Below, piece by piece: positions 33,558 through 42,276 of a stretch of 64,000 nucleotides of DNA (the stretch's first letter is position 1; each line of letters opens with the position of its first letter). Origin of the DNA: Ferribacterium limneticum. GTDB taxonomy: Bacteria; Pseudomonadota; Gammaproteobacteria; Burkholderiales; Rhodocyclaceae. Location of the stretch: NCBI RefSeq assembly GCF_020510585.1, contig NZ_CP075190.1:685001-749000 (forward strand), given 5' to 3'. The notes below the pieces were generated by a model that saw nothing but the letters and a program-made list of their open reading frames with translations, ran no database searches and had not been told where the DNA came from. The position numbers were made by a program, and so were the translations under genes.

Positions 33558-34958
33558 TTACGGCCGTTTCAACGCTAGGGCCAGCAACTGATGCAGATGA
33601 CGAATGCGACTTTCCTGGTAGCGCCCCCACGTCGGTCCGACGGGATCGCCAGGCCAGGTTTTCATGCCCATCTGTACGAAGGGCATGTTCATGTCATCTT
33701 GGTCGAAAATCAGACCCATGGCGCCGATGATCGGTTCGAAATGGTCATCCGGGCCGATCTTCATGGTCTTTGCGGCCAGTGGCGGCGTTCCGTTGTCAGG
33801 AGAGCGGATCAGCATCCAGACATCGAAATAGCTGGTTTCTGGCGAGTCGGCATTGGGCCGGAAGACATAGGTCAAGGGTAGGCCTTCGCCATACCAGGGA
33901 CAGAAGTTGGGGAACAAGAAATATTGCACCGAATCCAACATTTCTGCATCGGACAGGGTCGAGTAATCGGCGCCGGTCATTTCCTTCATGACATTGCGAC
34001 GCCACTCGGAAATCGAGGCCCGGTCAGTTATTTCCGGGGGCAATTCGACAGCCTGATCAGCACGTAGCGCATTCAGCAAGGCCCAGACATCTGCGATGGC
34101 GCCGATTTGACTGCCGTTCTTGGCGTGTTTGCTGGGGATGCCGGTGGGAGTGATGGAGCGGCTGAAGTGCGCTTCGCCTTCATCGTAAATATCGTATTGC
34201 GTGCCATGCTCGGCGACCGAGCTTAGCGCCTGGGGATGGGTTTGCAGCAGGTGATAGGATTCGAGAAAAGCCTCCAGCGCCACTTTCCAGTTGGCATTGA
34301 TGGTCTTCTGGACGTGCCAAAGGGTAAAGCGCTTGTCGAGGGGCCAGTTTTCGAAGTGCTTGGTCAGCGATCCCAGGTGATTGGCCAGCGGCCCTGCCTT
34401 GATGTCGGGATTGATGAAGATGAAGCCGCCCCAGGTATCGATCAGCACTTCGCGCAGGTTGTACTTTTCCGGTTCGACGTCGGGGAAATCCCACTCGCCC
34501 GGGTAATAGGAGAGCTTGCCGTCGATGTTCCAAGTCCAAGCATGGTAGCCGCAGCGGAAAGACTTGGCGTCGCAACCGCTCTTGTCGACCAGGCGGCGAC
34601 CGCGGTGGAGACAGACGTTCCAGTAAGCCTTGAACTGCTTCTCGGCGCTACGGACGACCAAGAAGGAGAGGCCGGCGACTTCATAAACGAAATGATCGCC
34701 GACGTTGGGAATTTCTTCCTCGCGGCAGGCGACTTGCCAAGTCCGTTTCCAGACTTTTTCGACTTCCTGGCGATGGTACTGGTACGAGGTGTAATTCTGC
34801 GGTGGGATCTTACCGGTGCCAAGGTTGGGCGAGCTTTCGCGGGTTAGGACTTCCGGCACCAGCTTGCTGTCGGCCTTGGCCAGATCGCGCCAGTTTGGCG
34901 ACAACTCTGTACCGATGCCCCGTTGATAGTCATTGAATTTTTCGTGTGCTTTTGACAT
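33558..34958 (-). CDS. Rieske non-heme iron oxygenase, alpha subunit
   Basis: 466 residues; activates O2 for hydroxylation, using a Rieske [2Fe-2S] cluster. Ligands Cys116-x-His118 (CLHRG) and Cys136-x-x-His139 (CGYHAW). Mononuclear Fe site in EAFLESYHLLQTHPQ: Glu229 (the bridging position, usually Asp), His236 and His241; the third ligand should lie near 370 (SPDNGT-FDVWML region not certain). No beta subunit or ferredoxin is adjacent. ATG 34958 preceded by GAGGAA. In the catabolic operon between an SDR and a Gfo/Idh/MocA enzyme, suggesting oxidation of an alicyclic or steroid-like ring. Confidence 0.92.
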   Translation of the reverse strand: MSKAHEKFNDYQRGIGTELSPNWRDLAKADSKLVPEVLTRESSPNLGTGKIPPQNYTSYQYHRQEVEKVWKRTWQVACREEEIPNVGDHFVYEVAGLSFLVVRSAEKQFKAYWNVCLHRGRRLVDKSGCDAKSFRCGYHAWTWNIDGKLSYYPGEWDFPDVEPEKYNLREVLIDTWGGFIFINPDIKAGPLANHLGSLTKHFENWPLDKRFTLWHVQKTINANWKVALEAFLESYHLLQTHPQALSSVAEHGTQYDIYDEGEAHFSRSITPTGIPSKHAKNGSQIGAIADVWALLNALRADQAVELPPEITDRASISEWRRNVMKEMTGADYSTLSDAEMLDSVQYFLFPNFCPWYGEGLPLTYVFRPNADSPETSYFDVWMLIRSPDNGTPPLAAKTMKIGPDDHFEPIIGAMGLIFDQDDMNMPFVQMGMKTWPGDPVGPTWGRYQESRIRHLHQLLALALKRP

Positions 34959-35017
34959 GTTTTTTCCTCTGGTCGGGTGAGGCGAGGGTAATGATTGTCG
35001 TATCCGGAATCGATTGC

Positions 35018-35797
35018 TCAGCAGCGGGTATCGATCGGAGGGCGGATGACCAGTTTTTCGATGTTGATATTGATCGGCTGTTCGAGGATATACAGAACGG
35101 CGTGGGCGATATAATTTGGATCCCCCATCAGGCGCTTGTCAGTCGCGGAGGGTTCGATGCCCTTGCTCCGGATGCTGGCGGAAATTTTGCGGATTGTCTC
35201 GGTTTCCAGATGGCGGCCAAGTTGCGTGGTGAATCCGCCTGGGGCGATAGTGGCGACGCGGATGTCGTCATGCTCCAGCTCAAGGCGAAGCGTGCCACTG
35301 ATGGTTTCTAGGGCGCGTTTGCTGGCGCCGTAGACGCCACCGTCTTCCCATTGTGCCGCGATCGAACTGATATTGATCAGGTGAGCTGGCTGGCCATGCC
35401 GGCGCATGGCTTCGATCGCGGTGCGGCAGGCTTCCAGCGGGGCAAGTACATTTATTTCGAACATGGCCCGCCAGCGCGCAGGCGTCCCCGACAGAATAGA
35501 TTCCGGGTGCATGACACCGGCGTTGTTGACGAGTGCGAAAAGGTAAGGGTGTGTCTGCCCGATCTTTTCGACTAGGCCAGCCAGTCGGCCTGCTTCCTGA
35601 ATGTCGATAATCTCGCAGTGGGGAGCAAGACCTCCGGCTGCTTTGATCGAATCGGCGGTTGCTGCCAGGCCTTCGGCAGAGCGTCCGAGCAGCCAAAGGC
35701 GAAACCCGGCCTTGCCAAGTTGTTCGGCAATCGCCCGGCCTATTCCGCTGGAAGCTCCGGTAACGATGACCGCTCGTTCAATGTTCGGAGTTGTCAT
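35018..35797 (-). CDS. SDR-family oxidoreductase
   Basis: 259 residues. VTGASSGIGRAIAEQL, LVNNAGVMHPES, Ser in INISSIAAQ, YGASKRALE, then IAPGGFTTQL. Start ATG 35797 shares a base with the thiolase stop (TGATG), which decides against the longer frame to 35845. 59 bases upstream of the Rieske gene. Probably oxidises a hydroxyl of the same pathway intermediate. Confidence 0.9.
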   Translation of the reverse strand: MTTPNIERAVIVTGASSGIGRAIAEQLGKAGFRLWLLGRSAEGLAATADSIKAAGGLAPHCEIIDIQEAGRLAGLVEKIGQTHPYLFALVNNAGVMHPESILSGTPARWRAMFEINVLAPLEACRTAIEAMRRHGQPAHLINISSIAAQWEDGGVYGASKRALETISGTLRLELEHDDIRVATIAPGGFTTQLGRHLETETIRKISASIRSKGIEPSATDKRLMGDPNYIAHAVLYILEQPININIEKLVIRPPIDTRC

Positions 35798-36984
35798 CAA
35801 AGGCGCTCGAAAATCGCTGCGATCCCTTGGCCTCCGCCGATGCATAGTGTGACGAGGGCATAACGGCCGCCAATGCGATGCAGTTCGTGGATAGCTTTGA
35901 CAGTAATGATTGCGCCTGTTGCGCCGACCGGGTGACCCAGCGAAATACCGGAGCCGTTCGGGTTGACTTTTGTCGGGTCGAGGCCGAGCTCGCGAATGAC
36001 TGCGCAGGCTTGGGCGGCGAAAGCTTCGTTGGCCTCGATAACATCTAGGTCTTCGATTCTTAGGCCTGTGCGCTGGAGTACCTGGCGTGTCGCAGGAATC
36101 GGGCCGATGCCCATGTAGAGCGGATCCACGCCGGCGTGGGCGTAACCGACCAAGCGGGCCAGCGGCTTCAGGCCGAGCGCTGCGGCACGTCCGGCCTCGG
36201 CCAGCACGACTGCTCCGGCACCGTCATTGAGGCCGGAGGAATTGCCTGCTGTAACGGTTCCCCCATCTTTCTTGAACACCGTCTTCATCTTGGCCATGGC
36301 ATCGGGGGTAACGTCTGCACGTACATGCTCATCCGTGTCGAATAGCTCCGAACCCTTTCTCGTCTTGATCTCGACCGGAACGATCTGTTCCTTGAAATGG
36401 CCGTTGGCGATCGCGTTGACGGCGCGCCGCTGGCTTTCCAGGGCCAGTTCGTCCTGCATCGCCCGGCTGATGCCATAGCACTCGGCGACGTGCTCTGCCG
36501 TGATACCCATATGAATCTGTTGCCAAGGGTCGTGCAGGATGCCGTTCATGTAATCGATCAGTTGGCTGTCTTGCATCCTGGCGCCCCAGCGCATTGCCGG
36601 CACGATGTAGGGGCCGCGGCTCATCGATTCTGCGCCGCCACCGATGGCGATATCCGTATCGCCGAGCAGGATGGCCTGGGCTGCGGAAATGATGGCCTGG
36701 AGCCCCGAACCGCACAGGCGATTCACGTTGAAGGCTGGCGTTTCAATCGGGATGCCGGCATCGATGGCGGCGACCCGGCTCAGATAGGCGTCTTTCGGTT
36801 CGGTGGGTACCACATTGCCCATGACCACATGTCCAACCTCGGCCGGATCTAGGCCAGAGCGGTTTAAGGCTGCATTGACGGCGATGGTGCCCAGCCGGGT
36901 CAGCGGGACATCCTTTAGCGAGCCGCCAAAAGTGCCGATGGGGGTACGAGCGCTTCCTACAACCACGATTTCACGTTGAGACAT
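35797..36984 (-). CDS. Acetyl-CoA acetyltransferase / 3-ketoacyl-CoA thiolase
   Basis: 395 residues, typical thiolase II length. Catalytic Cys in NRLCGSGLQAI (about 89), His in NGSGISLGHPVGATG (about 350) and Cys in LCIGGGQG (about 380). Cleaves beta-ketoacyl-CoA with free CoA. Lies 35 bases after the acetoacetyl-CoA-synthetase-like gene and overlaps the SDR by one base. Together with the neighbouring dehydrogenase and ligase it forms a beta-oxidation/acetoacetate module. Confidence 0.94.
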   Translation of the reverse strand: MSQREIVVVGSARTPIGTFGGSLKDVPLTRLGTIAVNAALNRSGLDPAEVGHVVMGNVVPTEPKDAYLSRVAAIDAGIPIETPAFNVNRLCGSGLQAIISAAQAILLGDTDIAIGGGAESMSRGPYIVPAMRWGARMQDSQLIDYMNGILHDPWQQIHMGITAEHVAECYGISRAMQDELALESQRRAVNAIANGHFKEQIVPVEIKTRKGSELFDTDEHVRADVTPDAMAKMKTVFKKDGGTVTAGNSSGLNDGAGAVVLAEAGRAAALGLKPLARLVGYAHAGVDPLYMGIGPIPATRQVLQRTGLRIEDLDVIEANEAFAAQACAVIRELGLDPTKVNPNGSGISLGHPVGATGAIITVKAIHELHRIGGRYALVTLCIGGGQGIAAIFERL

Positions 36985-37019
36985 GACTAGTTCTGCCTTA
37001 TTGAAGAGAGGGTTTCAAA

Positions 37020-39017
37020 TCAGCTACGGCGCGTCGCAAAATCGACAAACCATGCCAAGCTGCCAGGGTTGGCCATCGAGTCGCGATTGACCACCCTGTC
37101 CAACGGTTGGCCCAGCAGTAGCTTCTTAATTGGCAACTCGAGCTTCTTTCCGGAAAGCGTGCGTGGTACTTCGGGTACCGTAAATATTTCATTGGGCACA
37201 TGACGCGCCGACAAAGCGGTGCGGATTCGGCCATTGATCTGCTCCTTCAATTCGTCATTGAGTTCGATGGACGGCCTGAGTACGACAAACAATGGCATAT
37301 AGGATGGCCGGCCCAGATATTCGAGATCGACGACTAGGCAGTCGAGAATTTCAGGTAATGCCTCGACAGCACGATACAGTTCGCTCGTCCCCATCCGGAT
37401 GCCGTGGCGGTTGATGGTCGCGTCCGAGCGCCCGTAGATGACTGATCCTCCACGCGGGGTGATACGAATCCAGTCCCCGTGACGCCAGACTCCCGGATAG
37501 GTGTCGTAGTAACTATCGAGATAACGCTGGTTGCCAGGATCATTCCAGAAATAGATGGGCATTGATGGCATCGGTTTGCTGCACACAAGTTCGCCAACCT
37601 CGTCGATCACAGCCTTGCCGCCATCGTCATAGGCGTAGACTGCCGCGCCAAGTACTCGGCACTGCATCTCACCTAAATAGACGGGCATGGTGGGATTGCC
37701 GGCGATAAAGGGGCCAGCTAGATCGGTGCCGCCGGACATCGGAGACAGCCAAATGTCTCCGCTTCCGACATGTCGATAAATCCACTCATAGCAATCCTCG
37801 GAGAGCGGTGACCCGGTCGATCCGACGGAGCGCAAATTGGAGAAATCGGCCACCTCGTTCGGCTCGATTCCCGCTTTCAGGCATGAAGCGTAGAAGGCTG
37901 CACCAGCCCCGAAGAATGTTGCCTGGGTTGCCCCGGCAAAGCGCCACAGCGCATTTAGGTCGGGGTAGCCGGGATTGCCGTCGTAAATGCATACTGTGCT
38001 ACCGACCAGTAGCCCGCCCAACTGGCAGTTCCACATGATCCAGCCGGTACTCGAATACCAGTGATAGCGGTCCTCGGGCCAAAGGTCGTTGTGCAAGGCC
38101 AGGGTCACAGACATTGCCAGCATGATACCGCCGTGGCCATGCACAATCGGTTTCGGCGTTCCTGTTGTTCCGGATGAATAGACGATCCACAGGGGGTGGT
38201 CGAAGGGAACCCATTCAAAGGCGAACTCTGCAGGGCCTGCGACCAGGTCGGGCCAGAAGTAGCCGTTACGCTGGGCCTCGCTAACATCTGTGAGATTGGA
38301 TTCACCCGTTAGGACAGGTACGATTACGAAGGTTTCGAGGCTCGGAAGTTCGCGTCGCAATTCGGCAATTGTCTCTCGGCGGTCGAAGGTTTTGCCACCA
38401 TATCGGTAGCCGTTACCGGCGATCAGCACCTTAGGAGCAATCTGGCGAAAGCGGTCAAGTACACTGACCGGCCCCATGTCAGGCGAGCACATCGACCAGA
38501 TGGCCCCGATGCTCGCACTGGCCAGAAAGGCAATGATCGCTTCGGGACGATTTGGTAGGTAGGCGGCGACACGATCCCCCGGTGCCACGCCCCGGATACG
38601 CAAGAACGACGCCAGCGCCATGACCCTATTTTGCAGTTCTGCCCAGGAGATCTCTTCAACGATTCCCGATTCGTCGGCAAAAAGGATTGCCGGCCGGCTG
38701 GCATCGGCGTGGCGGAAAACCTGGTCAACGAAATTGACGCGGGTTCCCGGAAACCATTCTGCACCCGGCATCGCCCGGCTGCCTAGGACGTTGTCAGGAG
38801 GCTCTGGCGAACGAATATCGAAATAATCCCAAATGCTTCGCCAGAAACCGTCGAGATCGCTAACCGACCATTGCCAGAGGGCATCGTAGTTATCGAATCG
38901 ATGCCCGCTTGTTTTCTCCAGCCAATTGGTATAGTCGGTGATGCGAGCCGCTTTCTGGCGGGCTGCCGAGGGGCGCCAGACGGGTTCGCTTTGATCCGGG
39001 GTTCGCTCGGGGTTCAT
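37020..39017 (-). CDS. Acetoacetate--CoA ligase-like acyl-CoA synthetase
   Basis: 665 residues, close to the length and block order of acetoacetyl-CoA synthetases: N-terminal WRPSAARQKAARITDYTNWL, YDALWQWSVSDLDGFWRSIW, P-loop VYSSGTTGTPKPIVHGHGG, MSGGTDLAGPF, and C-terminal TLSGKKLELPIKKLL with catalytic Lys. Substrate may be acetoacetate or a branched/cyclic keto acid. ATG 39017 lies five bases after the acyl-CoA dehydrogenase stop and has no strong binding site, so coupled translation is likely; the frame to 39068 is ruled out by overlap. Confidence 0.9.
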   Translation of the reverse strand: MNPERTPDQSEPVWRPSAARQKAARITDYTNWLEKTSGHRFDNYDALWQWSVSDLDGFWRSIWDYFDIRSPEPPDNVLGSRAMPGAEWFPGTRVNFVDQVFRHADASRPAILFADESGIVEEISWAELQNRVMALASFLRIRGVAPGDRVAAYLPNRPEAIIAFLASASIGAIWSMCSPDMGPVSVLDRFRQIAPKVLIAGNGYRYGGKTFDRRETIAELRRELPSLETFVIVPVLTGESNLTDVSEAQRNGYFWPDLVAGPAEFAFEWVPFDHPLWIVYSSGTTGTPKPIVHGHGGIMLAMSVTLALHNDLWPEDRYHWYSSTGWIMWNCQLGGLLVGSTVCIYDGNPGYPDLNALWRFAGATQATFFGAGAAFYASCLKAGIEPNEVADFSNLRSVGSTGSPLSEDCYEWIYRHVGSGDIWLSPMSGGTDLAGPFIAGNPTMPVYLGEMQCRVLGAAVYAYDDGGKAVIDEVGELVCSKPMPSMPIYFWNDPGNQRYLDSYYDTYPGVWRHGDWIRITPRGGSVIYGRSDATINRHGIRMGTSELYRAVEALPEILDCLVVDLEYLGRPSYMPLFVVLRPSIELNDELKEQINGRIRTALSARHVPNEIFTVPEVPRTLSGKKLELPIKKLLLGQPLDRVVNRDSMANPGSLAWFVDFATRRS

Positions 39018-39022
39018 ATCGT

Positions 39023-40189
39023 TCAATAAGACTTCGGTAAGCCGAGTACTTTTTCGGCGATGAAGCAAAGGATCAATTGGGGCGAGATGGGAGCGATTCG
39101 CGGTAGCATTGACTCACGGAAATAACGCTCGACGTGATATTCCTTGGCGTAACCGAAACCACCGTGGGTCAATACTGCCGTCTCGCAAGCACGGAAACCA
39201 GCTTCCGCACAGAAGAATTTCGCGGCATTCGCCTCTGCGCCACAGGGTTTTCCTTGGTCATAGAGCCATCCAGCGCGCTGGTAAAGCAAGGTTGCCGCTT
39301 CCAGCTCAACCCAGCGTTCGGCGAGGGGGTGCTGAATTCCCTGGTTTTTGCCAATCGGGCGATCAAACACGATGCGTTCGCCGGCGTAGTTTGCCGCCTT
39401 GCGAAGTGCTGCTCGGCCTAAGCCAGTTGCTTCAGCGGCGAGTAGCACCCTCTCTGGATTTAGGCCGTGCAGGATGTATTCGAAGCCGCGGCCTTCCTCG
39501 CCGATCAGATCTTCGACAGGAACATGAAGATCATCAATGAAGAGCTGATTCGAATCGACTGCCTTGCGGCCGAGCTTTTCGATTTCGCGCACTTCGATCT
39601 TGCTTCGATCCAGATCCGTGTAGAACAGGCTGAGTCCGTGTGTTGGCGACTTTACCTGGTCGATCGGGGTGGTTCGGGTCAGCAGCATAATCTTGTTGGC
39701 GACTTGGGCTGTCGAGATCCAAACTTTCTGACCATTGACAACGTAGTGGTCGCCCTTGCGGACCGCCGTGGTCTTGAGCTTGAGTGTATTCAATCCGGTA
39801 TTTGGCTCGGTGACGCCGAAACACGCCTTGGCGTCGCCGTTGATGATCGGCGGCAACCACCGCGCCTTTTGTTCGGCGCTACCATTGACTACGACTGGGT
39901 GAAGGCCGAACACGTTCATGTGGATCGCCGAAGCGCCAGTCATGCCAGCCCCCGAAGCGGACACTGCCTCCATCATCATTGCCGCCTCGGTAATTCCGAG
40001 GCCGGCGCCGCCATACTCTGGTGGCATGGCGATGCCAAGCCAGCCAGCATTGGCCATCGCCCGGTAAAAGTCCTCGGGAAAGCCGCCTTCACGGTCCTTC
40101 TTGAGCCAGTATTCGTCGCCAAAGTCGGCGCAAATCTCTTCAACGGCGGTGCGGATCGCGGTTTGATCGTCGGTGAGTGCGAAGTTCAT
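39023..40189 (-). CDS. Acyl-CoA dehydrogenase
   Basis: 388 residues, FAD-dependent. PPEYGGAGLGITEAAMMMEA, CFGVTEPNTGLNTLK (FAD signature, with FGVTEP), GQKVWISTAQ (WIS for the flavin), GRKAVDSNQLFIDDLHVP, and a C-terminal THGGFGYAKEYHVERYFRE containing the usual region near the catalytic Glu. Start ATG 40189 with GGAA upstream; a TTG at 40204 is less likely. First gene of the minus operon that runs to 32378; promoter motif 1 copy B lies 112 bases upstream. Confidence 0.93.
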   Translation of the reverse strand: MNFALTDDQTAIRTAVEEICADFGDEYWLKKDREGGFPEDFYRAMANAGWLGIAMPPEYGGAGLGITEAAMMMEAVSASGAGMTGASAIHMNVFGLHPVVVNGSAEQKARWLPPIINGDAKACFGVTEPNTGLNTLKLKTTAVRKGDHYVVNGQKVWISTAQVANKIMLLTRTTPIDQVKSPTHGLSLFYTDLDRSKIEVREIEKLGRKAVDSNQLFIDDLHVPVEDLIGEEGRGFEYILHGLNPERVLLAAEATGLGRAALRKAANYAGERIVFDRPIGKNQGIQHPLAERWVELEAATLLYQRAGWLYDQGKPCGAEANAAKFFCAEAGFRACETAVLTHGGFGYAKEYHVERYFRESMLPRIAPISPQLILCFIAEKVLGLPKSY

Positions 40190-40865
40190 AGTATTCCAAT
40201 CCAAGTTTCAAATATTGCCGGGGCTATTGATGGCTGCTGGAGTTCGTTATTACCGGACAAGGTATTCAATCAAGCACCTGTTCGATGAGATTGAATCGCT
40301 ATAGTACGGTATGCTAGCACACAAAAAATCTACAGAAAAGGGGCTGTTGTCATCAAATGGCTGACGTTTTTCGGGGATAAACTTGGTTTGCGTGACCAAC
40401 TAAGGGCCTCCCTGCCAGAGCCGTTGCGCGATCCTGTCCTGGTTGGGTAAGCATGGTTGTTGGTTCGGTTTTCGCCTCGTTGGGGATGAGGACAAAGTCC
40501 GGGTGCGAACTTTGGCTAGTCATGGTGTCGGAGATATCAGTTTGGTACAAAATTTTGAAGCCAAGCCTGATGTGGCGTGCTTGGTAATTCGCAGCCTAGA
40601 TAGGATTCGTTGGAGTCTTTTGCCGCGTTATGGTGGTTGGCGATTGGCCTCGTGCTGTCAATGGCGGGGTCGTGTAGGTTCTTGTGTTCGCCCAATAAGA
40701 TTGCTAGGAGATGATATCCTATGATATTAATTATGGTTTGTGCTTGAAGCAGGAGCCGGTCAGTAATTCCCGCGTGCTTCGGTTTGAGCTGGCGAGGATT
40801 GGGCGAAGGACTGGTGCATTGCCCTCGCTGTAATGAGAAATACAAATGATTGAAAAAGGGGAATT
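40190..40865. other. Divergent intergenic region, 676 bases
   Basis: Holds the promoters of the acyl-CoA dehydrogenase operon and the pnt operon and motif 1 copy B. A 93-codon plus frame at 40443-40724 has no binding site or family resemblance. No gene supported. Confidence 0.5.
40301..40323 (-). promoter_or_regulatory. Shared promoter motif 1, copy B
   Basis: Minus strand reads TGTGCTAGCATACCGTACTA; core AGCATACC. About 110 bases upstream of the acyl-CoA dehydrogenase start. Confidence 0.45.
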
Positions 40866-41993
40866 ATGCCCATCTATATTGGTGTGGCGCGCGAAAGCGC
40901 GCCGGGGGAACATCGTGTTGCCCTTTCGCCGGAAACGAGTGAGAAGTTTCAGGCGCTGGGGGTAAAAGTCGTACTCGAAACGAATGTCGGACTGGACAGC
41001 CACTTCATGGATGCCGGGTTCGAGGAGGTGGCGTTCAGCCAGGATTTGCCCGGGGTTTATAGCAAGGCCCAGCTAATCCTCCGGGTCACCCCGCCGACGC
41101 CGGAAGAAATCGCCGCTTTGCCCGAAGGTTCGGTCCTCATCGGCCTGCTCAAACCCTTCGAAGACAAAGCCCGCCTTGCCGCCTTGAACGCCCGCAAGAT
41201 CACCGCTTTTGCCCTCGAACTGCTGCCGCGCATCTCGCGTGCCCAGAGCATGGATGCGCTCTCGTCGCAAGGCGCCTGCGCCGGCTACCAGTGCGGCCTG
41301 ATCGCTGCCGCCCGCTGCACCAAGTTCTTCCCGATGCTCACCACCGCTGCCGGCACCATCCGCCCGGCCCGCGTGCTGGTCATTGGGGCCGGCGTCGCCG
41401 GCCTGCAAGCCATCGCCACCTGCAAGCGCCTCGGCGCCATGGTTGAAGCCTACGACGTCCGCGCCGCTGCCCGTGAGCAGATCGAATCGCTTGGCGCCAA
41501 GTTCGTCGACACCGGCGTCTCGGCCGACGGCACCGGCGGCTACGCCCGTGACCTCACCGACGACGAGAAAGCCCAGCAGACCGAGAAACTGGCCAAGGCC
41601 GTCGCCTTGTCGGACGTCGTCATCACCACCGCCGCCATTCCCGGCAAGAAGGCGCCGATCATCATCACCACCGACATGATCGCCCGCATGAAATACGGCG
41701 CCATCATCGTCGACATGGCCGCCGAATCCGGCGGCAACTGCGCCCTGACCCAACCGGGCGAACACGTCGTCGCCAACGACGTGAACATCCACGGCCCCCT
41801 CAATCTTCCTTCCCGCATGCCGACCCACGCCTCCGAGCTTTACGCCAAGAACCTCTACAACTTCCTCTCGCCATGGATCAAGGATGGCGAACTCAATTTC
41901 GACTGGAGCGACGACGTCGTCGCCGGCACCCTGCTCTGCAAGGACGGTGTCACCGTTCACAGCGTGGTCAAACAAGTCATGGGAGAAGCATGA
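40866..41993 (+). CDS. pntAA: Proton-translocating NAD(P) transhydrogenase subunit alpha, part 1
   Basis: 375 residues, NAD(H)-binding dI domain of the transhydrogenase. MPIYIGVARESAPGEHRVAL, RISRAQSMDALSSQGACAGY (RQD-loop equivalent), and the Rossmann motif VLVIGAGVAGLQAIATCKRL. The complex couples hydride transfer from NADH to NADP+ with the proton gradient, supplying NADPH. GGGGAATT precedes ATG 40866. Its stop overlaps the pntAB start. GC-rich, strongly C/G-ending codons, unlike the catabolic genes on either side. Confidence 0.96.
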   Translation: MPIYIGVARESAPGEHRVALSPETSEKFQALGVKVVLETNVGLDSHFMDAGFEEVAFSQDLPGVYSKAQLILRVTPPTPEEIAALPEGSVLIGLLKPFEDKARLAALNARKITAFALELLPRISRAQSMDALSSQGACAGYQCGLIAAARCTKFFPMLTTAAGTIRPARVLVIGAGVAGLQAIATCKRLGAMVEAYDVRAAAREQIESLGAKFVDTGVSADGTGGYARDLTDDEKAQQTEKLAKAVALSDVVITTAAIPGKKAPIIITTDMIARMKYGAIIVDMAAESGGNCALTQPGEHVVANDVNIHGPLNLPSRMPTHASELYAKNLYNFLSPWIKDGELNFDWSDDVVAGTLLCKDGVTVHSVVKQVMGEA

Positions 41994-42274
41994 TGGACGG
42001 TTTGCTCGCGCTCTACATCTTCATGCTCGCCGCCTTCACCGGCTACGAGATCATCGCCAAGGTGCCGGTCATCCTGCACACGCCGCTGATGTCCGGTTCC
42101 AACTTCATCCACGGCGTCGTGGTGGTCGGTGCCATGCTCATGCTCGGCCAAGCCGATACGCCCGTCCAGCAAGCCATCGGCTTCTTCGCCGTCGCCCTCG
42201 GCGCGGCCAATGCCGCCGGCGGTTACGTCGTGACCGAACGCATGCTCGCCATGTTCAAGAAGAAGGAAGCCTGA
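41990..42274 (+). CDS. pntAB: Proton-translocating NAD(P) transhydrogenase subunit alpha, part 2 (membrane)
   Basis: 94 residues with three hydrophobic helices: LLALYIFMLAAFTGYEII, SNFIHGVVVVGAMLML and AIGFFAVALGAANAAGGYVV. It is the small dII membrane fragment of split-alpha transhydrogenases. ATG 41990 overlaps the pntAA stop by four bases (ATGA). Another ATG follows at 41993. Confidence 0.94.
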   Translation: MMDGLLALYIFMLAAFTGYEIIAKVPVILHTPLMSGSNFIHGVVVVGAMLMLGQADTPVQQAIGFFAVALGAANAAGGYVVTERMLAMFKKKEA

Positions 42275-42276
42275 CC

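Noticed and set aside
41073..41975. 300-codon minus-strand frame opposite pntAA
   Set aside because: Antisense shadow of a GC-rich gene: low-complexity Gly/Asp/Val text, no binding site, while pntAA is unmistakable.
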